NCBI GenBank assembly: GCA_905221605.1 | Contig: CAJNDS010002168.1 | Span: 868,265-888,264 of the forward strand | Reading direction: 5' to 3' | Origin: Symbiodinium natans | Taxonomy: Eukaryota > Sar > Dinophyceae > Suessiales > Symbiodiniaceae | DNA length: 20,000 nt | Shown: positions 1 to 6,829 of the stretch, piece by piece | Numbering within the stretch: position 1 is the stretch's first letter | Layout: each line of letters opens with the position of its first letter | Notes under the pieces: generated by a model | The model's database searches: none | The model's input: the letters and a program-made list of their open reading frames with translations, nothing else | What the model was told of the DNA's origin: nothing | Program-made: the position numbers and the translations under genes

Positions 1-193
1 GCGTGTGTGCGTGTGTGCGTGTGTGCGTGTGTGCGTGTGTGCGTGTGTGCGTGTGTGCGTGTGTGCGTGCGTGTGCGTGTGTGCGTGTGTGCGTGTGTGC
101 GTGTGTGCGTGTGTGCGTGTGTGCGTGTGTGCGTGTGTGCGTGTGTGCGTGTGTGCGTGTGTGCGTGTGTGCGTGTGCGTGCGTGCGTGTGCG
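1..193. repeat. (GCGTGTGT)n alternating purine-pyrimidine tract
   Basis: Strict G/C or G/T alternation runs from the first base to 193. The dominant unit is 8 bp (GCGTGTGT), interrupted near 66-73 and 174-190 by extra GCGT steps. Open frames here only read Val/Cys/Arg/Ala periodic peptides and are not genes. Such tracts can adopt Z-DNA. The left edge is cut by the window. Confidence 0.97.
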
Positions 194-446
194 ATTTTGC
201 TTCAAGGGTTTTCAGGGGATTCTAATTTTTGGGTATTCAGAGCAGAAGCATGTGCAGACAGCTGCACTGGCATACCTACATACATGTATACACTGATATA
301 TACGCGCCATCGTAGGCATACAACAGTTGTAGCACTCGAACATAGGCACACATACATACCTATACATTGATCTACACCGTGACCCCTTCATTCAAGTTTC
401 CATTGTCGTGTAGTCCTTCTTGCTTAGGAAACGTGGGCCGCAAACT
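194..446. other. Unique spacer, no gene seen
   Basis: AT-richer sequence with short CATA/TACA-type runs near 270-365. No convincing coding or RNA feature was found. It separates the microsatellite from the first telomere-like array. Confidence 0.6.
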
Positions 447-498
447 CCCTAAACCCTAAACCGTAAACCCTAAACCCTAAACCCTAAACCCTAAACCG
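447..498 (-). repeat. Telomere-type (CCCTAAA)n array
   Basis: About seven CCCTAAA units with one ACCGTAA variant. The C-rich strand is on the plus strand, opposite to the next array at 626-831. Confidence 0.95.
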
Positions 499-529
499 TG
501 ATCCCGCACCCACGTAATTTCAACAAAAC

Positions 530-612
530 GACGCAGAGGTGTCCGGGAGCCCCTGCGTCCGCACCACCAACTCATCGCCCGTCAGCACGAGGGCCGATTT
601 CATGGACGCGTC
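530..612 (-). CDS. Candidate exon, possible FN3 E-F strand piece
   Basis: On the minus strand an acceptor (CCGCAG at 613-618) is followed by an open frame of 27 codons plus 2 nt, ending at a GT donor (GTTTTG). The frame has strongly G/C third positions and includes GDELVVRTQGLPDTSASF when read through. The V-x-x-x-G-L spacing resembles the FN3 turn before strand F, as in the clear domain at 14.6-17.7 kb. If real it would be the most downstream exon of the FN3 gene seen here. It could instead belong to another gene; only the coding-like composition and splice ends support it. Confidence 0.35.
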
Positions 613-625
613 CTGCGGTCCATTC

Positions 626-831
626 GTTTAGGGTCTGTTTGGGGGTTAAGGTTTGGGGTTTAAGGCTCAGGGGTTTGGGGGTTTAGGGTTTAGGGTTTAG
701 GGTTCAGGGTTCAGGGTTCAGGGTTTGGGGGTTTAGGTTTTGGAGTTTAGGGTTTGGGGGTTAAGGGTTTGGGGCTTAGGCCTTTGGGGGTGGTGACAGC
801 GTCTTAGGGGGTTTAGGGTTACTGGGCTGTG
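626..831 (+). repeat. Degenerate TTTAGGG array
   Basis: Mixed TTTAGGG, TTTGGGG, TTCAGGG and irregular units, interrupted at 790-806. Only three perfect consecutive units remain near 679-699. Confidence 0.9.
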
Positions 832-1373
832 CTTCAAGACCCTTCGAATATGAAAATTGTCAAAGTGAACATAAGACAAAGAGTTTCAAGAACAAGCTAG
901 ACGGCTGAATAGGCCCTCTTTCCAATTACCAACCCCCAACCCTAAACAAAGAAGCCCCTGTGATAGCTTGCTTGCCTGTTGTTTAGGGCTTAGGGGCTAA
1001 TGGGTGTATTGGGGCCTAGGGTTTATTGTTCGCGCAAAACAAGAAGCCTAAAACGCTCAGGGCTTAGGGTCTTTCCATGAGCCTATCCCAAGGCATATTG
1101 CTCCGTACACTAACATCCCTATGCGTTCCTGTATTGTCCGCGTTTCTTAGTGGATTTGACTGTTTTGCCTAGGTTTTCACCACGTTTACATGCCCAACAA
1201 CCAGTGTCTAAAAACTATGGTTTTCTGGATTATCCCATAGCTCATGAAGGGCTCAGACGGGTTTGGGCCCAGGGCTTGGCATTGCAAAGTGGGTGGTTTG
1301 GGCTCTTGCAATGATGCTGAGATCCGGGGCTCCAGCTCAAACCTAAACCACAAACCCACTGGCGACGCAAGAG
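832..1373. other. Mostly unique spacer with scattered telomere-like words
   Basis: Short TTTAGGG-like runs occur at 943-955, 980-1025 and 1058-1070. The rest is unique. On the minus strand a short frame near 1207-1246 reads YGIIQKTIVFRHW, which could be a strand-C fragment, but the splice signals are weak and I do not call an exon. Confidence 0.5.
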
Positions 1374-1471
1374 TTTAGGGTTTAGGGTTTAGGGTTTAGG
1401 GTTTAGGGTTTAGGGTTTAGGGTTTAGGGTTTAGGGTTTAGGGTTTAGGGTTTAGGGTTTAGGGTTTAGGG
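1374..1471 (+). repeat. Perfect (TTTAGGG)14 array
   Basis: Fourteen consecutive identical 7-mers with no substitution, sharply bounded by unique sequence on both sides. The uniformity implies recent insertion or homogenisation. Confidence 0.98.
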
Positions 1472-1805
1472 TTCCCTCTTCGCAGTGCGCTTGTGACATG
1501 GCACGCCCTCCGTCAGGAGGGGGGTCTTCTTGAAGCCGCCGTCGAATGGAGGTCCGTGGTGAAGTTGCATTCGATGCGCTGTGTGGACTCCGCCCGGGGC
1601 TTCCGCGCGCGACGAGCAGGCAGTCAGCGGCGTCTTGTACAGGTTCACAAGTCCTTAGGGGTTTCGGGTTGAACCCAAACACCCTGGTGTGCAGGTCTTA
1701 CCACCCCCACCCACCTCACACCCCCAGCCCCAACCCCCCCCCCCCCCCCGCCCGCCCGACCACGAAAACGCCCGTCGACACTAACATTGGGCCACTTCCC
1801 TTTTG
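1472..1805. other. GC-rich coding-like island with C16 run
   Basis: Several frames are open on both strands across 1472-1660. The minus frame over 1466-1648 has strongly G/C third positions and includes FDGGFKKTPLLTEGVPCHK. A second minus frame and a plus frame (1546-1650) are also open, so the coding strand is unresolved. A plus-strand TTCGCAG at 1477-1483 could act as an acceptor. A run of 16 C at 1734-1749 follows within a C-rich tract. No family was recognised. It may be an exon fragment or simply GC-rich sequence. Confidence 0.35.
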
Positions 1806-1966
1806 AACAAACCCTAAAGCATAAACCCTAAACATACTGTTGGTGGAACCAGAAGGGCTACGGCTTCATCGATCACTAGATGCCACGAGGTTGGTAAAAG
1901 AACTTTTGGACTGAGGGGTCAGGCTTCAGGGAAGGGTTCAGACTTTAGGCTTTAGGCTTTTCAGGC
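1806..1966. other. Spacer with one short CCCTAAA pair
   Basis: CCCTAAA words lie at 1811-1835, followed by unique sequence and degenerate TTTAGGC units at 1920-1966. No gene seen. Confidence 0.6.
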
Positions 1967-2061
1967 TTGAGGGTTGAGGGTTGAGGGTTGAGGATTGAGG
2001 GCTGAGGGCCGAAGGTTGAGGGTTGAGGGTTTAGGGTTTATTGTTTAGGGTTTAGGTTAGG
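1967..2061 (+). repeat. TTGAGGG-variant array
   Basis: Units of TTGAGGG with point variants (GCTGAGGG, CCGAAGG) pass into TTTAGGG at the right end. One of several places where a single-base variant of the 7-mer forms its own block. Confidence 0.9.
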
Positions 2062-2242
2062 AATAGTCCGTACATGTCACTAGGATCCTTGTCGCAACTG
2101 GCGGGGTTTAGGGTGCACAGCTCAAGGGTTGGGAGCTTCGGTTTCGGACGACTTCAGGCGAGCCGATGCATGCTGATCCGGCCGACCTCGCAGCAAACTT
2201 TGATGTCATAGCCGTAGAGCCTGCATAGAAACGACACAGGAT
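2062..2242. other. Spacer, no gene seen
   Basis: Mostly unique, with one TTTAGGG word at 2106-2112. Nothing else recognised. Confidence 0.5.
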
Positions 2243-2635
2243 TCACAATTCACGCAAACATCCCTCCCGTGTCTTCGGGCTTGTAGACAACGCAAAAAAT
2301 ACTTCGTCCTTACTCCATTGCAAGGTCCCCAGACAATGTTGTTCTAGGTGGGGAAGTGGAGAATTAGGTGCCTCAGATTCCCCGATGTAACGATATCGGG
2401 ACCCCAATTCCCTAAATCCTACGACGAACCAGTATGCTGCTTCAGCCGGTTCAGAAGCCTGTTCCTGCTGATGGAAGGCTTGCTTCTGCGGAGAGAGCAC
2501 GGCTGCTTTTCTTACTGGTTCTTCATGAAATGAGGTAGAGTCATGGGCAGTTATGGAATAAAGTAAGGCAGCTAAAATTAAAACTGGTTGTGGCCTTATT
2601 TCGGGTACCTTGTAGCCATGCTTATATCTACCCAT
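2243..2635 (-). CDS. Unrecognised 130-codon ORF with hydrophobic N-terminal segment
   Basis: ATG at 2633-2635, stop at 2243-2245, in the longest stretch of the left half free of telomere repeats. Residues about 17-30 form a hydrophobic run (PVLILAALLYSITA) after a basic start, like a signal peptide or anchor. The middle is rich in Gln and Glu (HQQEQASEPAEAA). No family was recognised. Inside it, a CTCTCCGCAG acceptor and a TTCGTC|GTAGG donor would define a shorter exon, so the full frame may not be translated as such. Codon bias is weak and the first third is AT-rich. A chance ORF is quite possible. Confidence 0.3.
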   Translation of the reverse strand: MGRYKHGYKVPEIRPQPVLILAALLYSITAHDSTSFHEEPVRKAAVLSPQKQAFHQQEQASEPAEAAYWFVVGFRELGSRYRYIGESEAPNSPLPHLEQHCLGTLQWSKDEVFFALSTSPKTREGCLREL

Positions 2636-2648
2636 GAAGTTTCAAGAG

Positions 2649-2836
2649 CCCCAAACCCTAAACCCTAAACCCCAAACCCTTAACCCTAAACCCCAAACCC
2701 GAAACCTCGAAGCGGGAGGGCGCCTGAATCCGCAGGTGTGGGGCTCACTCCAGGCGATGGTCAGCTCGTGGGTCTTTGCCTTCAAAAAACCCTAGCCCCT
2801 AAACCCTAAACCCTAAACCCTAAACCCTAAACCCTA
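2649..2836 (-). repeat. Two CCCTAAA arrays around an 80-bp unique island
   Basis: C-strand arrays at 2649-2706 (with CCCCAAA and CCCGAAA variants) and 2789-2836 (five perfect units) flank unique GC-rich sequence at 2707-2788 with no clear exon. Confidence 0.93.
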
Positions 2837-2920
2837 ATTAACTAATTTGGATGTGAGGGTCGGGGTGGCAGTCTAGGGTCCGAAGTATGGGTCCTTAATT
2901 TGGGGACGCTGCTATATAAC

Positions 2921-3030
2921 GCTTATGGGGTTTTGGGTTTAGGGTGTAGGGTTCAGGGTTTAGGGTTTAGGGTTTAGGGTTTAGGGCGCTTATGGGGTTT
3001 TGGGTTTTGGGTTTAGGGTGTAGGGTTTGG
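2921..3030 (+). repeat. TTTAGGG array with duplicated 20-bp lead sequence
   Basis: The word GCTTATGGGGTTTTGGGTTT occurs at 2921-2940 and again from 2988, each time leading into TTTAGGGTGTAGGG. The array was therefore extended by a segmental duplication of about 67 bp and not only by slippage of the 7-mer. Confidence 0.85.
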
Positions 3031-3142
3031 GGTCTTATGTACACTTTATATATTAAGAGCCCATACTCCTGATCCCTAAAACACTTTGGTAAGGGACCAT
3101 ACGAAAGTTCCAACCTTCGAGGCAGGGAGAGGGTTTAGGGGA
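3031..3142. other. Short unique spacer
   Basis: AT-rich then mixed sequence. No gene or element recognised. Confidence 0.5.
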
Positions 3143-3199
3143 CTTGGGGCTTGGGGCTTGGGGCTTGGGGTTGAGGGTTGAGGGTTGAGGGTTGAGGAA

Positions 3200-3280
<81 letters not shown>

Positions 3281-3294
3281 GGTTTAGGGTTCAG
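3143..3294 (+). repeat. (CTTGGGG)4 then (TTGAGGG)16 then TTTAGGG
   Basis: Four CTTGGGG units at 3143-3170 pass without a break into sixteen TTGAGGG units at 3171-3282. Two neighbouring units at 3192-3205 carry one substitution each. TTTAGGG follows. All three blocks keep the same 7-bp register. Confidence 0.95.
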
Positions 3295-3426
3295 GCCTAG
3301 GCATCAAAGCCCTGAACCACGGCCTGGACCAGCTTCGGAGCATCTGGCACGTCCGGCCCCACCACCTCCCATCTTCAAGGCCTACACCCCGAACCCCAAA
3401 CCCCAAGCCCTAAACCCTACTGTAAA
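3295..3426. other. Unique island then degenerate C-rich words
   Basis: Unique at 3295-3385, followed by CCCCGAA/CCCCAAA/CCCTAAA words at 3386-3420. No exon could be supported. Confidence 0.5.
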
Positions 3427-3462
3427 CTTTCTTGCTTTCTTTCTTTATTGCTTTCTTTCTTG

Positions 3463-3513
<51 letters not shown>

Positions 3514-3525
3514 TGGGGGGGGGGG
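3427..3525. repeat. (CTTT)n microsatellite joined to G11
   Basis: CTTT repeats run from 3427 to 3514, interrupted by ATTG and TTGC in the first half, and are followed directly by 11 G (3515-3525). The plus strand is almost pure pyrimidine and then switches to pure purine. Triplex (H-DNA) potential is an inference. Confidence 0.96.
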
Positions 3526-3558
3526 AGGGTGTGGTGCAGGGACCAAAGAAGTGACCAC

Positions 3559-3676
3559 AATCCAGGGTTTGGGGATTGGGGTTTAGTGTTTCGGGTTCAG
3601 GGCTTAGGGTTTAAAGGTGTAGGGTTCAGGGTTTCGGGTTTCGGATTCAGGATTTAGAGTGTAGGATACAGGGTAG
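3559..3676 (+). repeat. Highly degenerate TTTAGGG array
   Basis: 7-mer periodicity persists but nearly every unit differs (TTTCGGG, TTCAGGG, GTGTAGG, TTTAGAG), so this is an old array. Confidence 0.8.
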
Positions 3677-3689
3677 GTTTGCGAACAAC

Positions 3690-3853
3690 GCTTGCTAGCT
3701 ACTAGTTCCTCGTAAGGATCAAGGAATCAAGTGGCTTTTACCACCCCCACCGACCCCCCCTTGAACAGAGACTTTATGGGAACCTCCTTCCCACAATTCC
3801 CTGTCCAATAAGAACCGGAACATCAAGCCAGGAGAAAGCCTCAAACAGGGAAA
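3690..3853. other. Unique island with a possible minus-strand micro-exon
   Basis: On the minus strand a pyrimidine-rich acceptor (TTCTTATTGGACAG) precedes 28 nt (3773-3800) ending at AAA|GTCTCT. In one frame it reads ELWEGGSHK, possibly FN3 strand B. Too short to call. Confidence 0.25.
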
Positions 3854-4305
3854 GGGTTTAGGGTTTAGGGTTTCTGGGTTCTGGGTTTAGGGTTTAGGGT
3901 TTAGGGTTTAGGGTTTAGGGTTTAGGGTTTAGGGTTTAGGGTTTAGGGTTTAGGGTCTCGGGCTTAGGGTATAGGGTTTGGGGTTTGGGTTTGGTTTGCG
4001 CAAAGCCGTTGATCTCGAGCCTTAGGGTTCAGGGCGTAGGGGTTCTCAGTAGGAGCTCCCGAAGTTCTTACGAGTACGTTTGGGGTTTAGGGTTTAGGTT
4101 TAGGGTTTAGGGTTTAGGGTTTAGGGTTTAGGGTTTAGGGTTTAGGGTTTAGGGTTTAGGGTTTAGGGTTTAGGGTTTAGGGTTTAGGGTTTAGGGTTTA
4201 GGGTTTAGGGTTTAGGGTTTGGGGTTTGGGGTTTAGGGTTTGGGGTTTAGGGTTTAGGGTTTAGGGTTTAGGGTTTAGGGTTTAGGGTGTAGGGTGTAGG
4301 GTTCA
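3854..4305 (+). repeat. Large TTTAGGG arrays
   Basis: Ten perfect units lie at 3886-3955 and seventeen at 4099-4217. TTTGGGG variants interleave at 4218-4248, and more TTTAGGG and TGTAGGG units follow to 4303. A 90-bp unique gap (3990-4080) separates the two arrays. They lie downstream of the exon at 4361-4426. Confidence 0.97.
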
Positions 4306-4360
4306 GAAACTAGTACATTTAGGGAAGTGTATTGGCCTCAGGACCATCCCGCACGAAAAC

Positions 4361-4426
4361 ATCCTGCATCGACGGCGCCTTCGTGGCGATTCCGTCGGAC
4401 CAGGCCGTCCAATCTGAATTGCCAAC
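4361..4426 (-). CDS. FN3 domain exon, strand G end
   Basis: Twenty-two codons in phase 0 at both ends, from acceptor GGGAAG (4427-4432) to donor GTTTTC (4355-4360). They include VGNSDWTAWSDGIATKAP, the typical last strand of an FN3 domain with the W-x-x-W-S box. Placed after the exon at 5452-5503, also phase 0, it continues the frame through RVQALNE into VGNSDW, as expected for one domain. Its length and phases equal those of the exon at 14601-14666. W-x-x-W-S also occurs in thrombospondin repeats, but the Cys pattern of that family is missing. The donor position is the least certain part. Confidence 0.65.
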
Positions 4427-4441
4427 CTTCCCATACTTGGA

Positions 4442-4544
4442 GGTTTAGGGTTTGGGGTTTAGGGTTTAGGGTTTAGGGTTTAGGGTTCAGGGTTCAGGGT
4501 TTAGGGTTTAGGGTTGAGGGCTCAGGGTTTAGGGTTTAGGGCTC
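4442..4544 (+). repeat. TTTAGGG array with TTCAGGG variants
   Basis: About 14 units, half perfect, ending at the unique island with the hairpin at 4563-4591. Confidence 0.93.
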
Positions 4545-4562
4545 ATAGATCTAAGTGGGGGG

Positions 4563-4591
4563 GTTATAAGTAAGGCAACTCTACTTATAAC
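4563..4591. repeat. Perfect 10-bp inverted repeat
   Basis: GTTATAAGTA and TACTTATAAC are exact reverse complements around a 9-nt loop. The site sits in a unique island (4545-4720) inside a presumed intron. It could be a remnant of a small transposon or a chance hairpin. Confidence 0.8.
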
Positions 4592-4721
4592 TGGTGAGAA
4601 CCTTCTTCAGGGTTTTTCTCGCCCTACTTGTATGACTACAGTACCCCTGAACATTCACGTAACAGCCATCAGCTTTTGGGAGCCTAACCCCTACAGCCTT
4701 AGCCGTGTTGTTTTTTCTGGT

Positions 4722-4806
4722 TTTAGGGTTTTGGGCTTAGGGCTCAGGGTCTAGGTGTTGCGGTTTAGGGTTTTGGGTTTAGGGCTCGGGGTCTAGGTTT
4801 TGGCGG
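4722..4806 (+). repeat. 42/43-bp imperfect tandem duplication in degenerate telomeric sequence
   Basis: 4722-4763 and 4764-4806 share the order TTTAGGGTTTTGGG, then GGCTC, then GGTCTAGGT, then CGG, with a few substitutions. A higher-order copy made after the array had already degenerated. Confidence 0.75.
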
Positions 4807-4899
4807 TTTAGGATTTAGGTTGTCAGGGTCCTTGACTCGGGGACTGGCGTTTTGGGTTGGTTGTGGGCTGGGGGGAGCTGCAAAATACAACTGCGCTAG

Positions 4900-4998
4900 C
4901 CCTTAAACCGTAAACCCCAAACCATAAACCCTGGACCCTAAACCCTAAACCCTAAGCCCTAAACCCCTGGACCCCTGGACCCCTAAAACCCTAAAGCC
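4900..4998 (-). repeat. CCCTAAA array with CCCTGGA variants
   Basis: C-rich strand on plus, with three CCCTGGA-type units at 4940-4990 among CCCTAAA and CCCTAAG. Orientation is opposite to the array at 4722-4860. Confidence 0.9.
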
Positions 4999-5080
4999 GC
5001 GAACCTTCGAGTTGGGTTTGGGGGGGCCTCGGATTAAACCCTCGACACAAAAAAAAAAACAAACCCCTCAAAAAATCTAC

Positions 5081-5092
5081 AGCCCCAAAGAT
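5081..5092. repeat. Left 12-bp direct repeat flanking fold-back
   Basis: AGCCCCAAAGAT, identical to 5193-5204, abuts the left arm of the fold-back element. The match stops exactly at the arm border. Confidence 0.75.
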
Positions 5093-5192
5093 TGGGATGC
5101 TCCCCCTCATACTAACAGTCCTTCATAGGGATTCCCATGGGGGGCATCTATAATCCCTATGAAGGATTGCTAGTAGAAGAAGGAACATCCCA
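5093..5192. mobile_element. 100-bp fold-back (MITE-like) element
   Basis: Arms at 5093-5133 and 5152-5192 are inverted copies of 41 nt with about seven mismatches and no gap. The inner 16 bp (CCTTCATAGGGATT side) are almost perfect, around an 18-nt loop. AGCCCCAAAGAT stands directly outside both arms (5081-5092 and 5193-5204), like a 12-bp target duplication. There is no coding capacity, so any mobility would depend on another element. It lies in the intron between the FN3 exons at 5452 and 4426. The sequence shows the inverted arms and direct repeats; mobility is inferred. Confidence 0.75.
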
Positions 5193-5204
5193 AGCCCCAA
5201 AGAT
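5193..5204. repeat. Right 12-bp direct repeat flanking fold-back
   Basis: Second copy of AGCCCCAAAGAT, abutting the right arm. A duplication this long is unusual for a MITE, so a C-rich repeat background should be considered as an alternative origin. Confidence 0.75.
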
Positions 5205-5331
5205 CCAGAACCCTCAAAGCCCTCAACCCGTCAACCCGAACCCAGAAAAGGCCCTACACTCGTAAAGTCCCAAAGCCCGAGAGCCCTCAAGGCCTCAAGG
5301 CCTCAAGCCCTCCACCCATAGGGCGCTGAAG

Positions 5332-5373
5332 TTGGGATGCTCCCCCTTATACGAACAGTCCTTAACCGGGATT
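5332..5373. mobile_element. Solo copy of the fold-back arm
   Basis: From TTGGGATGCTCCCCC to GGGATT this matches the left arm at 5092-5133 with about five substitutions in 42. No inverted partner follows, so it is a solo or truncated copy about 240 bp away in the same intron. Confidence 0.75.
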
Positions 5374-5440
5374 AGCGTACCAACCCTGAACCCTGAACCC
5401 TAAACCCGATAAGCCCTAAACCCTATCACCTCAAGCCTAT
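5374..5440 (-). repeat. Degenerate CCCTAAA/CCCTGAA words
   Basis: Short C-rich array between the solo arm and the exon at 5452-5503. Confidence 0.85.
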
Positions 5441-5451
5441 GGCCCCAAGGC

Positions 5452-5503
5452 CTCATTCAGCGCTTGCACCCGGAAGAAGTAGAGGTGGCTCGGTTGCCTT
5501 GTG
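5452..5503 (-). CDS. FN3 domain exon, strand F
   Basis: One nucleotide plus 17 codons on the minus strand, reading TRQPSHLYFFRVQALNE. LYFFRVQALNE is a near-ideal FN3 strand F (Y-x-F-R-V-x-A-x-N). The donor is GC (AATGAG|GCCTTG), phase 0, which fits the phase-0 exon at 4361-4426. The acceptor chosen is CAGCAG (5504-5509), giving phase 2 at the start like the exon at 15865-15949. The frame stays open further upstream, so an earlier acceptor is possible. Codons are rich in third-position C and G. Confidence 0.65.
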
Positions 5504-5574
5504 CTGCTGGTGCTTCCGTGCTTCCGGCAAGAGTGGGCCTTACAGGGTATGGGGGTATGGGATGCCCTAAACCC

Positions 5575-5800
5575 CCACCCTACCCCCACCACCCCACCCC
5601 CCAAAAATAAGCCTGAAACCCAGCCGCCAGACCCTAAACCTGAACAATCCGAAACCCGAAACCTAAAACCCTAAACCCCAAAAACTCCTAAACCCCACAA
5701 GCCCTAACCCTGAACCCTGACCCCTAAACCCTATACCCTAAACCCAAACCCTAAACCCTAAACCTAGCCCTAAACTGCAAACCCTGAGCCCGAAATGCTA
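5575..5800 (-). repeat. Long degenerate CCCTAAA/CCCCACC array
   Basis: C-rich strand on plus. Poly-C-rich words at 5570-5605 pass into CCCTAAA, CCCTGAA and CCCCAAA units. No perfect run exceeds three units. Confidence 0.9.
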
Positions 5801-5854
5801 AGCCCTTCAGGCCCTGGCGCTACTCCCCGAGCTTCTTACAAGTAGGGCTCCAAA

Positions 5855-6004
5855 GCTTTAGGGCTTTAGGGTTTCGGGGTCTTAGGGTTTTTGGGCTTTA
5901 GGGTTTTTGGGTTTTTGGGGTTTGGGGTTTAGGGCTCTTCTGGGTGAACTTTGGGTTCAGGGTTTAGGCAACTTAGGGTTTAAGGCAACTTAGGGTTCAG
6001 GGGG
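5855..6004 (+). repeat. Degenerate TTTAGGG/TTTTGGG array
   Basis: G-rich, opposite orientation to the preceding array. A repeated word GCAACTTAGGGTT occurs at 5968 and 5986. Confidence 0.85.
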
Positions 6005-6393
6005 AACCCAACAGAGTGAACTGTACAAGCCTTCGAACTCTACAGCCGACCTGGCACCCCTCACCCCTCATCCCCTGCAACCCGTAGAGTGAGGGCAAGG
6101 GGTCGGGTCCGTTGGCATTTAGGGTTTGGGAGTAGGGTTTAGGGTTTAGGGTTCAGGGCTCAGCCCATTAAACGTTGAAGAACGCACGGGTTTTAATGCA
6201 CGGGCCTTTGTAAATCTTTGGTGTGGGCTTTTGCCTACCTTATCGTAAACTCACGAACACAGCCAGTGGAAAGGGCTTGATTCTCTACTTGACTACGAAG
6301 TGAAAGCACGAAGCCAATGAAACAATCACTAGCCCGTGAAAACCCAAAGTCGCATTGCATTTCCCGTGCTCGTTTATCCCTTGCAAATGCCAT
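6005..6393. other. Unique islands with two possible minus-strand micro-exons
   Basis: A minus-strand segment between acceptor TTCGTAG and donor GTGAGTTT covers about 6251-6288 and reads SSRESSPFHWLC in one frame. Another follows acceptor GTGCCAG near 6056 and reads VGCRVRRLVQFTLL or, in another frame, AVEFEGLYSSLCW. Both resemble parts of FN3 strands B-D between the exons at 6754 and 5503. Frames and phases are not settled. 6120-6165 is a short TTTAGGG array. Confidence 0.3.
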
Positions 6394-6450
6394 TGGGGGG
6401 AGGGGGGGGGGAGGGGTTCTCTAAATTAGGGTCCCTTTTGGGGGGGGGGG
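6394..6450. repeat. Poly-G tracts
   Basis: G-runs at 6394-6416 (two A interruptions) and G11 near 6440-6450, inside and beside the inverted repeat at 6417-6507. Confidence 0.95.
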
Positions 6451-6507
6451 CTTTGTTAGAAGGGTGCCGTACTATAGGGACCCAAAAAAGGACCCCAATT
6501 TCGAGAA
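6417..6507. mobile_element. Possible fold-back element with 23-bp inverted arms
   Basis: Arms at 6417-6439 and 6485-6507 match in about 20 of 23 positions as inverted copies (TTCTC.AAATT.GGGTCC.TTTT). The right end and the middle resemble 11563-11620, which shares GAGAACTACCCA and the GGCACC/GGTGCC word. No target duplication was found. It could be an old MITE pair; poly-G in the loop weakens the alignment. Confidence 0.4.
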
Positions 6508-6521
6508 CTACCCATATATAA

Positions 6522-6600
6522 TGGTTTAGGGTTTAGGGTTTGGGGTTTGGGGTTTGGGGTTTAGGGTTTAGGGTTTAGGGTTTCGGGTTTAGGGTTCAGT
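6522..6600 (+). repeat. TTTAGGG/TTTGGGG array
   Basis: About eleven units, with three TTTGGGG in the middle. Confidence 0.93.
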
Positions 6601-6690
6601 GTTCTTGGCAAACCCTAACGCCGAGAAAGCCAAGATGCAGATCAGGAACGACGAGGCTGGTACGCCTTGCGGGCTTGCGGGTTCAGGCTT
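6601..6690. other. Coding-like island, strand uncertain
   Basis: The plus frame reads NPNAEKAKMQIRNDEAGTPC with coding-like codons. The minus frame after acceptor CGCAAG reads RTSLVVPDLHLGFLGVRV. Neither has a full set of splice ends. It could be an exon of the minus-strand gene or a gene fragment. Confidence 0.25.
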
Positions 6691-6750
6691 CAGGGTTTAG
6701 GGTTTAGGGTTTAGGGTTTTTTCGGGTTCAGGGCTCAGGGCTCAGGGTTT
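6691..6750 (+). repeat. Short TTTAGGG/CTCAGGG array
   Basis: Three perfect units, then CTCAGGG variants. Confidence 0.9.
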
Positions 6751-6753
6751 TCT

Positions 6754-6786
6754 CATTAGCTCGTAGTTGGAGAAACCGGGCAATGC
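6754..6786 (-). CDS. Candidate FN3 exon, E-F turn
   Basis: After a good acceptor (CCAGCTTTTTAG, minus strand) the frame reads ALPGFSNYELM, which matches the FN3 turn and start of strand F (L-P-G-F-x-x-Y-x-L). Downstream of ATG the sequence runs GAGAAAACCC. No GT or GC donor is close, so a GA donor or a different end is needed. A chance match over 11 residues is possible; its position between other FN3 pieces raises the odds. Confidence 0.35.
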
Positions 6787-6829
6787 CTAAAAAGCTGGAG
6801 CTTCATTTCGCAGGTCCCCGCTGAAACCC

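Noticed and set aside
3-370. Val/Cys/Arg-rich frames at the left end
   Set aside because: Repeat artefacts of the GCGTGTGT tract, starting at GTG codons.
2564-2577. 14-bp inverted match TTTTAGCTGCCTTA with 19871-19884
   Set aside because: A match of this length is expected about once by chance in 20 kb compared with itself, and the flanks do not align.
1374-4305. True chromosome end (telomere) inside the window
   Set aside because: Arrays occur in both orientations, are interrupted by unique DNA and continue through all 20 kb.
4361-4426. Thrombospondin type 1 repeat because of W-x-x-W-S
   Set aside because: The conserved Cys residues of that family are missing, and the preceding strand F pattern is FN3.
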